Counted from the first letter of the stretch, positions 1 to 10,191 are shown. The stretch is DNA of 64,000 bases from Amulumruptor sp947039275 (GCA_947039275.1 CAMQYL010000015.1:6189-70188); one strand, 5' to 3'. The notes: generated by a model not told the origin, from the letters alone. A program made the numbers and translations.

Positions 1-178
1 ACTCCTCAACACCGAGTTGCGCCTCTTTGCCCTGATAAGGATAGGCATAGATGACAGCACCAAGATAGCCCAGTTCCTCCGATGCTCCATCTCTACAGTC
101 TACACCTACCGGTCCAAGATACGCAAGCGCGCTATCAACCCCGACCGTTTTGAGGAAGATGTCAAGAATATCAGCTAA
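1..178 (+). CDS. SusR-like regulator (DUF6377 type), C-terminal fragment
   Basis: The open frame enters from the left edge (frame starting at base 2) and stops with TAA at 176-178. The visible 58 residues contain LRLFALIRIGI, then DSTKIAQFLRCS and STVYTYRSKIRKRA. This is the C-terminal helix-turn-helix signature of the large TPR-plus-HTH regulators of Bacteroidetes (DUF6377 family) that include SusR. It lies on the same strand just before a sus-type operon, so it is probably that operon's oligosaccharide-sensing activator. The sensor part lies outside the window, so the ligand cannot be judged. The family call is recognition by eye; the role is inferred from position. Confidence 0.72.
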   Translation, partial: LLNTELRLFALIRIGIDDSTKIAQFLRCSISTVYTYRSKIRKRAINPDRFEEDVKNIS

Positions 179-378
179 GATTGTTCTGAATATATATTGA
201 TTTTATATCATCAGTTCATATTGTAACTCTCTAAATAACAGCTATTTAAACTCTATGTATATTTTGATTTTACTTTGATTGGATTGACAATGCGTGGCTT
301 GATGGCGAACTTTGCCATCGGACATCCGTCACGCACATTATAAATAAGCCATATCACATTTTTAATCAAAATATACAT
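179..378 (+). promoter_or_regulatory. Intergenic leader upstream of the SusC-like gene
   Basis: About 200 A+T-rich bases separate the regulator from the SusC-like gene. Near-consensus -7 elements occur around 257-283 (runs ending in TTTTG and ACTTTG), but none is a perfect TAnnTTTG. A short inverted repeat, GATGGC at 301-306 and GCCATC at 314-319, would form a small hairpin in the 5' untranslated region. The operon promoter and any SusR-type operator should lie here. The exact site is not resolved. Confidence 0.4.
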
Positions 379-3345
379 ATGAACAGAAAACCATGGAATT
401 CGCGAGTCTGCGTCCTGACGCTGCTTTGGACGTTAGCACTTGTAGCTGCCCCGCATATGTCGGCGCAGTTATTGAACGTTTCAGGCACTGTCACCGACCC
501 GGCAGGGGAAGTACTGGTAGGGGTCAGTGTCTCAGTAAAAGGCGACCAGAAACATGGCATCGCCACAGGTTTTGACGGTGACTACACGCTGAGCGATGTA
601 CCGTCCGATGCCACATTGGTATTCAGCTACGTCGGTTTCACTCCTGTAGAAGAGCCAGTCAGCGGGCGCACCACTATCAATGTCACCATGCAGGAGCAGA
701 GCGAGCTGCTTGACGAAGTGGTCGTGGTCGGTTACGGTTCTCTCAGCCGCAAGGAGCTGTCAAGCTCTATCGTACAGGTCAACCGTGACGATTTCCAGAA
801 AGGCGCGATGAACAGCCCTATGGAAATGCTTACCGGCAAAGTGGCAGGTCTCAATGTATCAAGCACAGCAGCAGCCAACCCCAATGCAGGAGCATCCCTC
901 CAGGTGCGTGGTGCGACCTCACTTAGCGCAGGCAACGGCCCGCTCATCGTCATCGACGGAGTGGCTGGAGGTGACATACGTACCCTCGCTCCCCAGGATA
1001 TAGAGTCAATGTCGGTGCTCAAAGATGCCGCATCGGCAGCCATCTACGGCACACGCGGCGCAAACGGCGTCATCCTCATCACCACCAAAAAGGGTCTCGG
1101 CGATGTCGGACATCCCGTAGTAACTTATGATTCATATGCAGCCCTCGCATTTGCAAAGGACAAGCCCGAAGTGCTGTCACCCTTTGAATGGCGACTCGCT
1201 CGCCGTGGCAACGACTACGGCGCAAGCACCGACTGGTATGACATGATCACCCGCAAGACATCTTATGACACCAACCAGTATCTCTCTATCGACGGCTCTC
1301 TCCCAAATGGCGGATACTACACCGCTTCGGTCAACTACAAGAAAGCCAACGGCCTTGACATCGTAAGCGGACGCGAGGAATTCGGCGGACGCGCTGCCGT
1401 TTCAGCCAACACGCTTGCCAACCATCTGCGATTCACCGCATCATTCAACGCCCGCAAGGTCAAGGAAAAATGGGGCGATGACGGCATGTTTGACACAGCC
1501 CTCGGCATGAACCCGACCATCCCCGTGTTCAATGAAGACGGTACATATTTTCAGCCCACGTCACCTACCGACATCAAGAACCCGGTGCAGCAGCTCAAGG
1601 TCAACACCTCCGAAGGCAACCGCACATACCTTCTCGGCACGGCAGATGTCAAATACAACATCTGGAACAACGACTACCACAATGTCAGCACTACCCTCTC
1701 CTACTCCTATAACTACAACGACCTCAAGAGCGATTACTATACCCCTACCACCTCAGGCGAGTCATACTGGGGCGGATATGCAGGTCGCGCATCGATGCAC
1801 TACCAGAAATGGTGGACCAACCGAGTGGAGTGGATTGCCGACTACGGCTTCCACAAAGGCGACCATGACGTGAAGGTCGTTGGCGGCTATGCCTACGAAC
1901 GTTCCAACTGGGAGCAGATGTTCATGCAGAACAACGACTTCACATTCGACAAACCGATGTGGAACGGCATCGGTGCAGGCTCATGGCTCGGCGAAGGCAA
2001 GGCACAGATGTATGGAGGCAAGAGCGAGTCGACTCTCGTCGGTTTCTTCGGACGTGTCAATTACGCCTGGCGCGGCATGCTCATCGCCTCAGCATCCATC
2101 CGCCATGAGGGTTCCACAAAATTCGGCACCGACAAGAAGTGGGGGTCATTCCCGGCTGCATCTATAGCATGGGAAATGGCAAAAGCTCCGTTTCTCAGCG
2201 AATATGTGCAGACAGTCCAGAGCCTCAAGCCCCGCATCTCCTACGGCGTTACAGGACGAAGCGACTTTGACGCATACAAATCACTCGCCACCTACTCTGC
2301 CAACGGCACATATCTGATCGACGGCCAGTGGGTCACCGGATATCGTCCCTCAAACAACGCCAACCCCGAACTCGGATGGGAAAAGCTGTCAAGCGCCAAC
2401 TACGGCATCGACTTCATGTTCTTTAACCGCATCTACGGTTCTATCGAATACTTCGACCGCCGTTCGCAGGACCTCTTGTATAACTATACCGCACCCCAGC
2501 CTCCCTATGTCTATCCCTCGATATTGGTCAACGTGGGCACCACCAAAAACACCGGTATTGAACTGTCGCTCACAGCCGATGCCGTGGTCAACCGTCCTGT
2601 GACATGGACCACCGGTGTGAACTATGCCTACGGAACAACCAAGCTGACCAAACTGTCAAACGACATCTATCAGGCATCTTATCTCGACCTGTATCAGAAA
2701 CCTGGTGTCGGCACAAGCGAATACTTCTTCCGCGTAGAAGAAGGTGGCAAAATCGGGCAGTTCTACGGCTACGAATATGCCGGAGTGGACGAAAACCACA
2801 ACATGCTCGTCTACAACGCCGACGGCGAGAAAGTCACCGCAGCCTCAGCTGATCCCAAAGACAAACGCTATATCGGCGACGGTGCTCCCCGCCATTTCCT
2901 TACGTGGAACAACACCATCCGCTGGAAAAACTTCGACCTGAGCCTGATGTTCAACGGGGCATTCAAGTTCCAGATTTTCAACATGCGCCGTTACGGCATG
3001 GGACTTCAGGGCAGCGGCAGTGACAACGTGCTCCGCAGTGCCTACCTAAAGGACCGCGACGTATGGTCAGGTGGAGGCGTGATATCATCGTACTTCCTCG
3101 AGCGCGGCGACTACTTCAAGCTCGAGAATGTAACCTTAGGCTACACCGTACCGCTGAAAAACCGCAAGCTCCTCGACACCATCCGCGTGTACCTCTCTGC
3201 CAAGAACCTCTTCACCATCACAGGCTACTCCGGCACCGACCCATCGGCTGTCACATCTACCGGCATAACCCCGGGCATCGATGTTTCGTCAGCCTATCCG
3301 TCAGCCACACAGCTTACACTCGGCGTGACAGTGAAGTTCCGTTAA
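379..3345 (+). CDS. susC: SusC-like TonB-dependent outer membrane transporter
   Basis: The 988-residue length is typical of SusC-family transporters, which import oligosaccharides across the outer membrane using TonB energy. An N-terminal signal peptide ends near SAQ (about residue 30). It is followed by a carboxypeptidase-regulatory-like domain (about 33-105, VSGTVTDPAGEVLVGVSV), a TonB-box/plug segment (DEVVVVGYG near 112), the plug domain ending with GTRGANGVILITTKKG near 240, and a beta barrel ending in an aromatic-rich C-terminus (VTVKFR). It is the first gene of a five-gene operon with SusD, a starch-binding lipoprotein, GH13 and GH97, so starch or maltooligosaccharides are the inferred substrate. 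The ATG at 379 gives a clean signal peptide. Confidence 0.95.
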   Translation: MNRKPWNSRVCVLTLLWTLALVAAPHMSAQLLNVSGTVTDPAGEVLVGVSVSVKGDQKHGIATGFDGDYTLSDVPSDATLVFSYVGFTPVEEPVSGRTTINVTMQEQSELLDEVVVVGYGSLSRKELSSSIVQVNRDDFQKGAMNSPMEMLTGKVAGLNVSSTAAANPNAGASLQVRGATSLSAGNGPLIVIDGVAGGDIRTLAPQDIESMSVLKDAASAAIYGTRGANGVILITTKKGLGDVGHPVVTYDSYAALAFAKDKPEVLSPFEWRLARRGNDYGASTDWYDMITRKTSYDTNQYLSIDGSLPNGGYYTASVNYKKANGLDIVSGREEFGGRAAVSANTLANHLRFTASFNARKVKEKWGDDGMFDTALGMNPTIPVFNEDGTYFQPTSPTDIKNPVQQLKVNTSEGNRTYLLGTADVKYNIWNNDYHNVSTTLSYSYNYNDLKSDYYTPTTSGESYWGGYAGRASMHYQKWWTNRVEWIADYGFHKGDHDVKVVGGYAYERSNWEQMFMQNNDFTFDKPMWNGIGAGSWLGEGKAQMYGGKSESTLVGFFGRVNYAWRGMLIASASIRHEGSTKFGTDKKWGSFPAASIAWEMAKAPFLSEYVQTVQSLKPRISYGVTGRSDFDAYKSLATYSANGTYLIDGQWVTGYRPSNNANPELGWEKLSSANYGIDFMFFNRIYGSIEYFDRRSQDLLYNYTAPQPPYVYPSILVNVGTTKNTGIELSLTADAVVNRPVTWTTGVNYAYGTTKLTKLSNDIYQASYLDLYQKPGVGTSEYFFRVEEGGKIGQFYGYEYAGVDENHNMLVYNADGEKVTAASADPKDKRYIGDGAPRHFLTWNNTIRWKNFDLSLMFNGAFKFQIFNMRRYGMGLQGSGSDNVLRSAYLKDRDVWSGGGVISSYFLERGDYFKLENVTLGYTVPLKNRKLLDTIRVYLSAKNLFTITGYSGTDPSAVTSTGITPGIDVSSAYPSATQLTLGVTVKFR

Positions 3346-3366
3346 CCACATCATTTCTGACACACA

Positions 3367-5163
3367 ATGAAAACCAAAAACCGTATAGCCGGTCTGCTCG
3401 GAGCAGCCGCGATAGCCGTCGGAGCCTGGTCATGCACCGACCTTGACGAGATCACATTTGACCGCATAGACGCTACGACCTATTATCAGGACGAGAACAG
3501 CGTCAAAGGCGCAGTCGCTTCGATATATTCGAGCGCAGCCGGGAGCTTCTTGGAGTATTTCTGGTATCTCAACGAATTTCCTGCCGACCAGATCACATGG
3601 CGCACATGGAACGGCGGTGCGTGGGGTTATGACGAGGCTGCCAAGTTCGTCCTCTCCACACAGACATGGAACTCCGAGTCAGTCATCATCCGCCAGGCGT
3701 GGGAGCATGCCTGGGAGACCATCGGACTCTGCAACCTGCTCATCAATGACCTTGAAGCTCTTGACCCCTCGGACGTGGGCATGAGCGATGCAGCTCTGCG
3801 CTCTTACATCGCCGAAGTGCGCACCATGCGCGCATGGGCATATTACCAGAACTTCAAGCTGTGGGGAGGCGCACTGCCTCTAAACATTTCCGTGGGCAAC
3901 GACATCCCCGGCTCGGCTGATCCCGATTTCAACCGCGGATGCAGTGTAATATGGCAGTTCATCACCGACGAACTTGACGGCTGCTACATGGATATGACAG
4001 CCGAAGACGGATCAAGCGCGACCCGTAACCGCATGAACCGTGGCATGAACCGTATGCTCAAGATGCGTCTGCTTCTCAACTCACAGCTATTCACCGGAGT
4101 TGACCGCTACGCCGAGTGTGCCACTCTCTGCCAGGAAATTATCAACGGCACTTACGGCGTATACAACCTCGCCAGCGACTACCGCGACATATACGGCATC
4201 AACAATGTCACATGCCCCGAAGTGGTGTTTGCATTTGCCATGGAAGCAGGTCATGCCACCAACAACAACCGCAACACCCCGTTTCTCCCCTATAATTATG
4301 ATGAGATGTTTGACTTCTCATGTGACCAGAGCGGATGGAACTGCGTATGCTTGGTGCCGTCAAAGGACAATACAGGCATGCTCGTACCCAACGCCGGCAC
4401 CGAAGGAGCCAAGAGCTTCCTCTTTGACTACGGCGACAAGCTCGGCGCACCGTTTGACCGCATGAACGATGCCGACATACGCAAACAGCCCTTCACCTGC
4501 GATGCTGCCGGTAACTGGAAAGGCATGTTTGCCATGGGCGCACAGACCAACTATCAGACAGGCGCGCCTGTGCTCGCCGATGCCGACCTCCAGGACAAAC
4601 CGCTTATCTACGTTGACCAGGTGGGCACATTCCTCAACCTCGGCAGAGCCTTGGAGCCTGTCATGAGTCCGCGCTGGGGTCAGACCAACTCCGGATTCCG
4701 TGTGCTCCGCTACCCCGTCTACCCCTCATCGGTTGGAGTGGACTGGCGTGATGCCGACCAGGTTGAGTTCCGCCTCGCCGAGGTCTACTACACACTTGCC
4801 GAGTGCCGCATGCGCGCCGGAGATGCAGGCGGAGCCAAGCAGCTCGTCAACGATGTGCGCCAACGTTACTTTGCAGCCACCGACGCAGCAGCCCTCGAGC
4901 AGCCGGGACCGGGCTTCAATGCCTTCGATATGGACTGGATGCTAAGCGAGTGGGGTCTTGAATACCTTGACGAAGGCCGTCGCCGCCGCACTGACCTGCG
5001 CCGTTTCGACAAGTTCACCCAGGGTCAATGGTGGTTCTTCGGACGCGCCACAGAGACCGACCGGTCACTGCCTGCCACACGTGACCGTCGTTACGAATGG
5101 TATCCCCTCCCCCAGGTAGCCCTGATGGTTAACCCCGGACTCGTACAGAATCCTAACTACTAA
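3367..5163 (+). CDS. susD: SusD-like starch-binding outer membrane lipoprotein
   Basis: The 598-residue protein is a RagB/SusD-family surface lipoprotein that lids the SusC barrel and binds glycans. The signal peptide ends in GAWSC, giving lipid-modified Cys23. Recognisable family stretches are the N-terminal helical region (ATTYYQDENSVKGAVASIY), the TPR-like core (YIAEVRTMRAWAYYQNFKLWGG) and the C-terminal part (FRLAEVYYTLAECRMRAGD, RRRTDLRRFDKF) ending in YPLPQ near the terminus. It starts 21 bases after the SusC-like gene, as usual for this pair. Glycan specificity comes from neighbours, not from this protein. Confidence 0.95.
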   Translation: MKTKNRIAGLLGAAAIAVGAWSCTDLDEITFDRIDATTYYQDENSVKGAVASIYSSAAGSFLEYFWYLNEFPADQITWRTWNGGAWGYDEAAKFVLSTQTWNSESVIIRQAWEHAWETIGLCNLLINDLEALDPSDVGMSDAALRSYIAEVRTMRAWAYYQNFKLWGGALPLNISVGNDIPGSADPDFNRGCSVIWQFITDELDGCYMDMTAEDGSSATRNRMNRGMNRMLKMRLLLNSQLFTGVDRYAECATLCQEIINGTYGVYNLASDYRDIYGINNVTCPEVVFAFAMEAGHATNNNRNTPFLPYNYDEMFDFSCDQSGWNCVCLVPSKDNTGMLVPNAGTEGAKSFLFDYGDKLGAPFDRMNDADIRKQPFTCDAAGNWKGMFAMGAQTNYQTGAPVLADADLQDKPLIYVDQVGTFLNLGRALEPVMSPRWGQTNSGFRVLRYPVYPSSVGVDWRDADQVEFRLAEVYYTLAECRMRAGDAGGAKQLVNDVRQRYFAATDAAALEQPGPGFNAFDMDWMLSEWGLEYLDEGRRRRTDLRRFDKFTQGQWWFFGRATETDRSLPATRDRRYEWYPLPQVALMVNPGLVQNPNY

Positions 5164-5175
5164 ACCCTCCCGACC

Positions 5176-6621
5176 ATGAAGAAATTAAATATATCAAGCC
5201 TTCTCCTCCTGCTGCTCCTGCCATTCCTTGCCGGATGTTCCAAGGACGAGATCATATTTGACAGCCAGCTCCCCCGCTTCGAACTGCGACAGGGCTATCA
5301 GCTCCTCGAAGTAATCGTTCCCCAAGGCACTCTCGCATCTGACAAGATATACATCATCGGCGAATTTAACGGCGGCATGGATGCCGTGGGCGATCCGCGC
5401 TGGCAGCTCGAGAAAGCACCTGACACCGATGTAAAGTGGGGCATATACCTCAATCCCGCCGATTTCATCAACGGTAAGACACTTGCCGACGGCTACACAT
5501 TCTACTCCGTGGGACAAGGCGAAGAAATGTCTCTTGAAAACACGCCTGTCATCCACCGTGACGCGCCTGAGGTGGGCGGTCGCCTTAATGTGATTGTGTA
5601 TCGCTGGGCTGACTATTTCAACAAGCCTGTCAACCCTGATGAGATAGTACACGACGGCTACGTCATCTACGTAGTTGACAACTCTGAATTTGATGACCTC
5701 ACCATGTACGCCTGGGGCGATGCCGAGGCATTCGGCGGATGGCCAGGCATGAAACCCACTGGCACTGTGGAAATCAAGGGCGTGAAGTACAAATACTTCG
5801 ACACCGGCGCAGCCAACGAAGGTCTGAACCTCAACCTCATCTTCAGCGATAACGGCAACAAGCAGCTGCCCGACTACAACGTCACCCTCAATCAAGACTT
5901 CTATCTCGAACTGACACCCGGCAGCGTCAATGAGTTCAACCCCTCGGATGTGGTGACACATGACGGATATGCAGTGTTTGTCGTGGACCGCACTGGCTGG
6001 GATGCCCTCTACCTCTACATGTGGGGAGCGGTCAATGACCTCAACGGAGCATGGCCCGGAATGAGTCCGACAGGCACCCAGACCATCAACGGCGTGCAGT
6101 ATACTTATTTTGACCTCGGAGCAGCCAACTGCGATGCCGGACTCGAAGAACATGTCATACTCAACAACGGCAACGGCAAGCAGATCGATGATGTGGTAGT
6201 GTTCAATCTTGACCGCGACGTGTACGTGGAACTTACCGCCTCTGGAGCGAAAGAAATCGACCCCGCGACTTATGTACCTTCAGATCCCACTCCTGACCCA
6301 GATCCCGATCCAACACCCGACCCTGACCCAGACCCTGCCAAGGAGTATAAGATCTATATCCAGGATCTCACCGGGTGGAGCAGCTTCTACGTGTATGCCT
6401 GGGGCGACAAGGAGATTTTCGGCGGATGGCCTGGCACACAGCCCGATGTAACCGAGACCGTTGATGGTGTTACCTACAAGGTGCTGACCGTCGACGGCAG
6501 CGGCGAAAGCGAAAACCTCATCTTCAATGACAATGCCGGCACACAGTACGATGCCGTAGGCATAACCATCGACAAAGACTATTACATCATAGCCTATCCC
6601 GACAAGGCTGAAATCAAATGA
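5176..6621 (+). CDS. SusE/SusF-position lipoprotein with three CBM26-like starch-binding modules
   Basis: The 481-residue lipoprotein has a signal peptide with lipobox LAGC (Cys21). After an N-terminal domain (about 30-150) come three related modules starting near residues 158, 262 and 390. Each carries a V/I-rich first strand and a WG...GGWPG or WG...GAWPG motif (near 180, 283 and 409), which is the signature of starch-binding CBM26 modules. A proline-aspartate linker (about 373-389, repeated PDPDPT) separates the last module. The protein occupies the SusE/SusF position and probably captures starch at the surface. The module assignment is by motif; whether each module binds starch is untested. 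Confidence 0.88.
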   Translation: MKKLNISSLLLLLLLPFLAGCSKDEIIFDSQLPRFELRQGYQLLEVIVPQGTLASDKIYIIGEFNGGMDAVGDPRWQLEKAPDTDVKWGIYLNPADFINGKTLADGYTFYSVGQGEEMSLENTPVIHRDAPEVGGRLNVIVYRWADYFNKPVNPDEIVHDGYVIYVVDNSEFDDLTMYAWGDAEAFGGWPGMKPTGTVEIKGVKYKYFDTGAANEGLNLNLIFSDNGNKQLPDYNVTLNQDFYLELTPGSVNEFNPSDVVTHDGYAVFVVDRTGWDALYLYMWGAVNDLNGAWPGMSPTGTQTINGVQYTYFDLGAANCDAGLEEHVILNNGNGKQIDDVVVFNLDRDVYVELTASGAKEIDPATYVPSDPTPDPDPDPTPDPDPDPAKEYKIYIQDLTGWSSFYVYAWGDKEIFGGWPGTQPDVTETVDGVTYKVLTVDGSGESENLIFNDNAGTQYDAVGITIDKDYYIIAYPDKAEIK

Positions 6622-7961
6622 CACGATATATGAAACGAATAAATCCGAAATCTTTCATAGCAGCGATGGCAGCCCTGGCTATGTCAGGATGCACATCCTA
6701 TGAAATGGATATGCCCGACAATCCTGCCGCACCCGTAGTGGGACGCGAGGTGTCGACCAATGTAATCTATCAGGCTAACCCCCGCTTCTTCGGCGACCAT
6801 GACTGCCTCAATGCCATCAATGCCCAGCTGCCACGCATATCCGGCATGGACTGCGACATACTCTGGATCATGCCAGTGTGCGAGCCTGGAGAGCTCAAGA
6901 GCATCGGCTCTCCCTACTGCATACGCGACTTCAAGGCACTCAACCCGCGTTACGGCACCATGGCTGACCTACAGCGGTTAGTCAACGACGCCCATGCCAT
7001 CGGCATGAAAGTAATCCTCGACTGGGTAGCCAACCATACATCGTGGGACCATCCGTGGATCACCCAACACCCCGACCGTTACGAGAAGGATGCCAACGGC
7101 AACATAATATCCCCCAACGGATGGGGAGATGTAGCTCAACTCAACTTCAACAACCCCGAGACATGCGACGCTATGATCGATGCGATGAAGTTCTGGGTCG
7201 ATCAGGCAGGCATCGACGGATTCCGCTGCGATTACGTAGAGGGCGTGCCTCACGAGTTCTGGAACCGTCTGATCACAGACCTGCGCACCATGAATCCCGA
7301 CATCTTCATGCTCGCCGAGAGCGGCAATCCGTCATATTATGCTGACGGTTTCAACATGATATATGACTGGGACTGCCCGACTGCCATATCGGCGGCATTC
7401 AATGGCGGCAAGCCTTCGGGCGTGGTCAAAGAGGCTACAGAAGCGTTAGCAAAAGTTCCCGATGGAAAGTCGATACTGCGCTATGCCTTCAACCACGATG
7501 TCGCAGCTGAAAATGAGGTAGACAAGATGTTTGGTTCGGCAGATGCAATCCCCACAGCCTATGTGCTGGCATCGATGCTCAACGGCACCCCTATGATATA
7601 TTCTTCAATGGATGTCAATGGGCTGACGGGTAAGCTGTCGTTTTTCAACTACAATCCCCTTGACTTCTCTGACGAGCTGTCTGACACGTACCGAGCCATC
7701 AACCATGCTTTCAAAGCATCGGCAGAGGTGCGCCGTGGCGAACTGCGTGATTTCTCCACCTCCTCGGCAGTCTGCTTCGTCCGTGCCATCCCGGGTCACA
7801 ACCTGCTTGTAGTGGCAAATACCACCAAGGACTCTCAGACTGTCCGCGTGCCCATCTCCCTCGCCGGGGCTGCGATGACTGACCTTCTCAACGGCACTAC
7901 CCAGACAATGCCAGTGACTTTGGAACTCCCGGCATACGGATATGCCATTTACATGAACTAA
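6618..7961 (+). CDS. GH13 alpha-amylase-family lipoprotein
   Basis: The 447-residue glycoside hydrolase belongs to family 13. Conserved blocks are DWVANH (135-140), GFRCDYV with nucleophile Asp205, MLAES with acid/base Glu234, and FNHD with Asp294. A lipobox MSGC (Cys25) suggests surface or periplasmic anchoring, as for SusG. The ATG overlaps the preceding stop codon (ATGA), implying translational coupling. A second ATG at 6630 would start a more standard signal peptide (MKRINPK) and may be the true start. At under 450 residues it is compact for the family and lacks an obvious inserted carbohydrate-binding module. Endo-acting starch hydrolysis is inferred. Confidence 0.92.
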   Translation: MTRYMKRINPKSFIAAMAALAMSGCTSYEMDMPDNPAAPVVGREVSTNVIYQANPRFFGDHDCLNAINAQLPRISGMDCDILWIMPVCEPGELKSIGSPYCIRDFKALNPRYGTMADLQRLVNDAHAIGMKVILDWVANHTSWDHPWITQHPDRYEKDANGNIISPNGWGDVAQLNFNNPETCDAMIDAMKFWVDQAGIDGFRCDYVEGVPHEFWNRLITDLRTMNPDIFMLAESGNPSYYADGFNMIYDWDCPTAISAAFNGGKPSGVVKEATEALAKVPDGKSILRYAFNHDVAAENEVDKMFGSADAIPTAYVLASMLNGTPMIYSSMDVNGLTGKLSFFNYNPLDFSDELSDTYRAINHAFKASAEVRRGELRDFSTSSAVCFVRAIPGHNLLVVANTTKDSQTVRVPISLAGAAMTDLLNGTTQTMPVTLELPAYGYAIYMN

Positions 7962-7984
7962 ACTAATCTGCTTGCTCCGTTAAT

Positions 7985-10084
7985 ATGAAGCTCTTGATAT
8001 CAACACTAATGCTCACGGGTGCCATCAATATGGCAGCCGTGGGCATCACTTCACCCTCTGGCAACCTGAAGCTTGACATCTCGGTGGACTCTCTCGGCAT
8101 ACCGCTTTATTCCCTCGACTACAAAGGTAAGGCTCTTGTCACTCCCAGTCGTCTCGGGTTGAAAGCCGACGAAGCTGCATTTGCCGACGGTTTCCGCGTG
8201 ATGAGCATAGACACAGTGACCATCGACCGTACATGGCAGCCAGTATGGGGTGAATATGCCAATGTGCGTGACCATTTCCGCGAGATGGCTGTGCATCTCA
8301 AATCCGACAATCCCGAGCGGTTGATGACCGTCCGTTTCCGCCTGTTTGACGATGGTCTCGGTTTCCGCTATGAGCTCCCCGCTCAGGACCATGCCAACTA
8401 CCTCACTCTGCGTGACGAACTGACTCAATTCAATTTCACAGGCGACCCGACGCTCTACTGCATCCCTGGCGATTATGACACGGACGAATATCTGTGGACA
8501 GAAACCAAAGCATCCGCCCTCCCTGAGGCTCTTGCTTCCTATAAGCGCCACAACGAGAGCCAGCGTTCGGGCGGCAACATGGTGCAGACCCCGATGCTGC
8601 TGAAATCTCCCGACGGCGTGTATGTCAACATCCACGAAGCAGCTCTTGACGGCTACCCCGCCATGCTTGTGGATGTCGACCCGGCTACCGCCTCGATGAA
8701 GTCCGACCTTGTGCCCGACCGTCTCGGAGTGAAAGCTTATCTGCAACTGCCGTTTAACACTCCGTGGCGCACACTCATAGTCAGCGACGATGCCCGTGAC
8801 ATCCTTGCATCACAGCTGATCTATAATCTCAACGAGCCGTGCAAGATCGAGGACACATCATGGATAAAACCGATGAAATTCATCGGTGTATGGTGGGAGA
8901 TGTTTACCGGCAAGAAGAAGACATGGGCATACTCCGACGACTACCGCGCCAAACCAGGCATCACCGACTACTCAACTCTCAAGCCCAATGGACGCCATCC
9001 AGCCAACACCGCCAACGTAAAGCGTTACATCGATTTCGCCGCCAAGCATGGCATTGATGGTGTACTCGTCGAAGGCTGGAACGAAGGCTGGGAAGACTGG
9101 GCAAGCTACCGCAAAAACCGTCAGTTTCTCTTTGACAAAGCCTATCCCGACTTTGACGTGGATTCGATACGCGACTATGCCGCGTCAAAGGGTGTGAAGA
9201 TGATCATGCACCACGAGACGGCAGCCAATGCCTCCGACTATGAGCGTCAGCTTGACACCGCTTTCAAGTTCATGAAGGATAACAATTACGATGCCGTCAA
9301 GACCGGCTATGTCGGAGCTATCATCCCGCGTTCGGAGCACCACACATCGCAATGGATGGTGGATCATGTGCGCCACGTCATAGAGAAAGCCGCCGAAAAA
9401 CGCATCATGGTCGACAGCCACGAGGCACCGCGTCCTACAGGTCTCTGCCGCACCTACCCCAACTGGGTAGCTCAGGAATCGGCTCGCGGAGGCGAGTTTG
9501 AATCAATGGGCGGCAATCCGCCGTCACACACCTGCATCCTTCCCTTTACGCGCCTCAAAGGTGGTCCAATGGACTACACCCCGGGCTTGTTTGAAACACG
9601 TCTGAGCTACTATGGAGAGGGCAAGGATGACCAGGCTGGCACCACCATAGCCCGTCAGCTCGCCCTGTATCTGACCATGCCCTCCCCCATGCAGATGGCA
9701 TGCGACCTTCCCGAAAACTACGAGCGTTTCCCCGATGCGTTCCAGTTCATCAAGGATGTGCCGGTCGACTGGTCAGACTCTCGCTATCTCGAAGCCGAGC
9801 CTATGCGCTACATCACCGTAGCACGACGTGACAAAAAATCCGACGACTGGTACATTGGAGCCATCACCGACCATAACGCCCGCGAAGCCCTCATCGACTT
9901 CAGCTTCCTCCCCAAAGGTGTCAAATACACAGCCACCATCTACGAGGACGCGCCCGATGCCGACTGGAAGACCAACCCCCAGGCATACCGCATCCACACC
10001 CGCACCGTCACATCAAAGACGCGCCTCAAGCAGCCCCTCGCCCCCGGTGGTGGCGCAGCCATCCGTCTCACCCCCAAGAAGTAA
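7985..10084 (+). CDS. susB: GH97 alpha-glucosidase (SusB-like, inverting type)
   Basis: The 699-residue protein closely resembles SusB, which releases glucose from maltooligosaccharides in the periplasm. It has an N-terminal signal-like segment, a beta-sandwich region (GITSPSGNLKLDISV) and a catalytic barrel. MHHETAAN places a glutamate at residue 411 and DSHEAPRPTG one at 480. Their 69-residue spacing equals that of the SusB base pair Glu439/Glu508, and a glutamate rather than an aspartate nucleophile indicates the inverting subgroup. GGPMDYTPG and YERFPDAFQFIKDVPVDW are further family signatures. It is the last gene of the sus operon and is followed by a strong terminator. Confidence 0.93.
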   Translation: MKLLISTLMLTGAINMAAVGITSPSGNLKLDISVDSLGIPLYSLDYKGKALVTPSRLGLKADEAAFADGFRVMSIDTVTIDRTWQPVWGEYANVRDHFREMAVHLKSDNPERLMTVRFRLFDDGLGFRYELPAQDHANYLTLRDELTQFNFTGDPTLYCIPGDYDTDEYLWTETKASALPEALASYKRHNESQRSGGNMVQTPMLLKSPDGVYVNIHEAALDGYPAMLVDVDPATASMKSDLVPDRLGVKAYLQLPFNTPWRTLIVSDDARDILASQLIYNLNEPCKIEDTSWIKPMKFIGVWWEMFTGKKKTWAYSDDYRAKPGITDYSTLKPNGRHPANTANVKRYIDFAAKHGIDGVLVEGWNEGWEDWASYRKNRQFLFDKAYPDFDVDSIRDYAASKGVKMIMHHETAANASDYERQLDTAFKFMKDNNYDAVKTGYVGAIIPRSEHHTSQWMVDHVRHVIEKAAEKRIMVDSHEAPRPTGLCRTYPNWVAQESARGGEFESMGGNPPSHTCILPFTRLKGGPMDYTPGLFETRLSYYGEGKDDQAGTTIARQLALYLTMPSPMQMACDLPENYERFPDAFQFIKDVPVDWSDSRYLEAEPMRYITVARRDKKSDDWYIGAITDHNAREALIDFSFLPKGVKYTATIYEDAPDADWKTNPQAYRIHTRTVTSKTRLKQPLAPGGGAAIRLTPKK

Positions 10085-10110
10085 CTTGATTGGTTGTTAA
10101 ATATCCCCCC

Positions 10111-10148
10111 AAAGACCCGGCAGACTTGATGTCCCCCGGGTCTTTTTA
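10111..10148 (+). terminator. Rho-independent terminator of the sus operon
   Basis: AAAGACCCGG (10111-10120) pairs perfectly with CCGGGTCTTT (10136-10145) over a 15-nt loop and is followed by a T-rich run. It lies 27 bases after the GH97 stop and closes the operon. Confidence 0.85.
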
Positions 10149-10191
10149 TTTGTCAAATCAACTTTGCAACAAGGTTGCATTCCCTGTGCCG

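Noticed and set aside
5194..6153. 319-residue minus-strand open frame inside the CBM26 lipoprotein gene
   Set aside because: It is fully covered by a strongly supported gene on the other strand and has no family-like pattern; it reflects codon bias.
8051..8746. 231-residue minus-strand open frame inside the GH97 gene
   Set aside because: It lies opposite a clear GH97 coding region, is rich in His/Val without motifs, and has no promoter.
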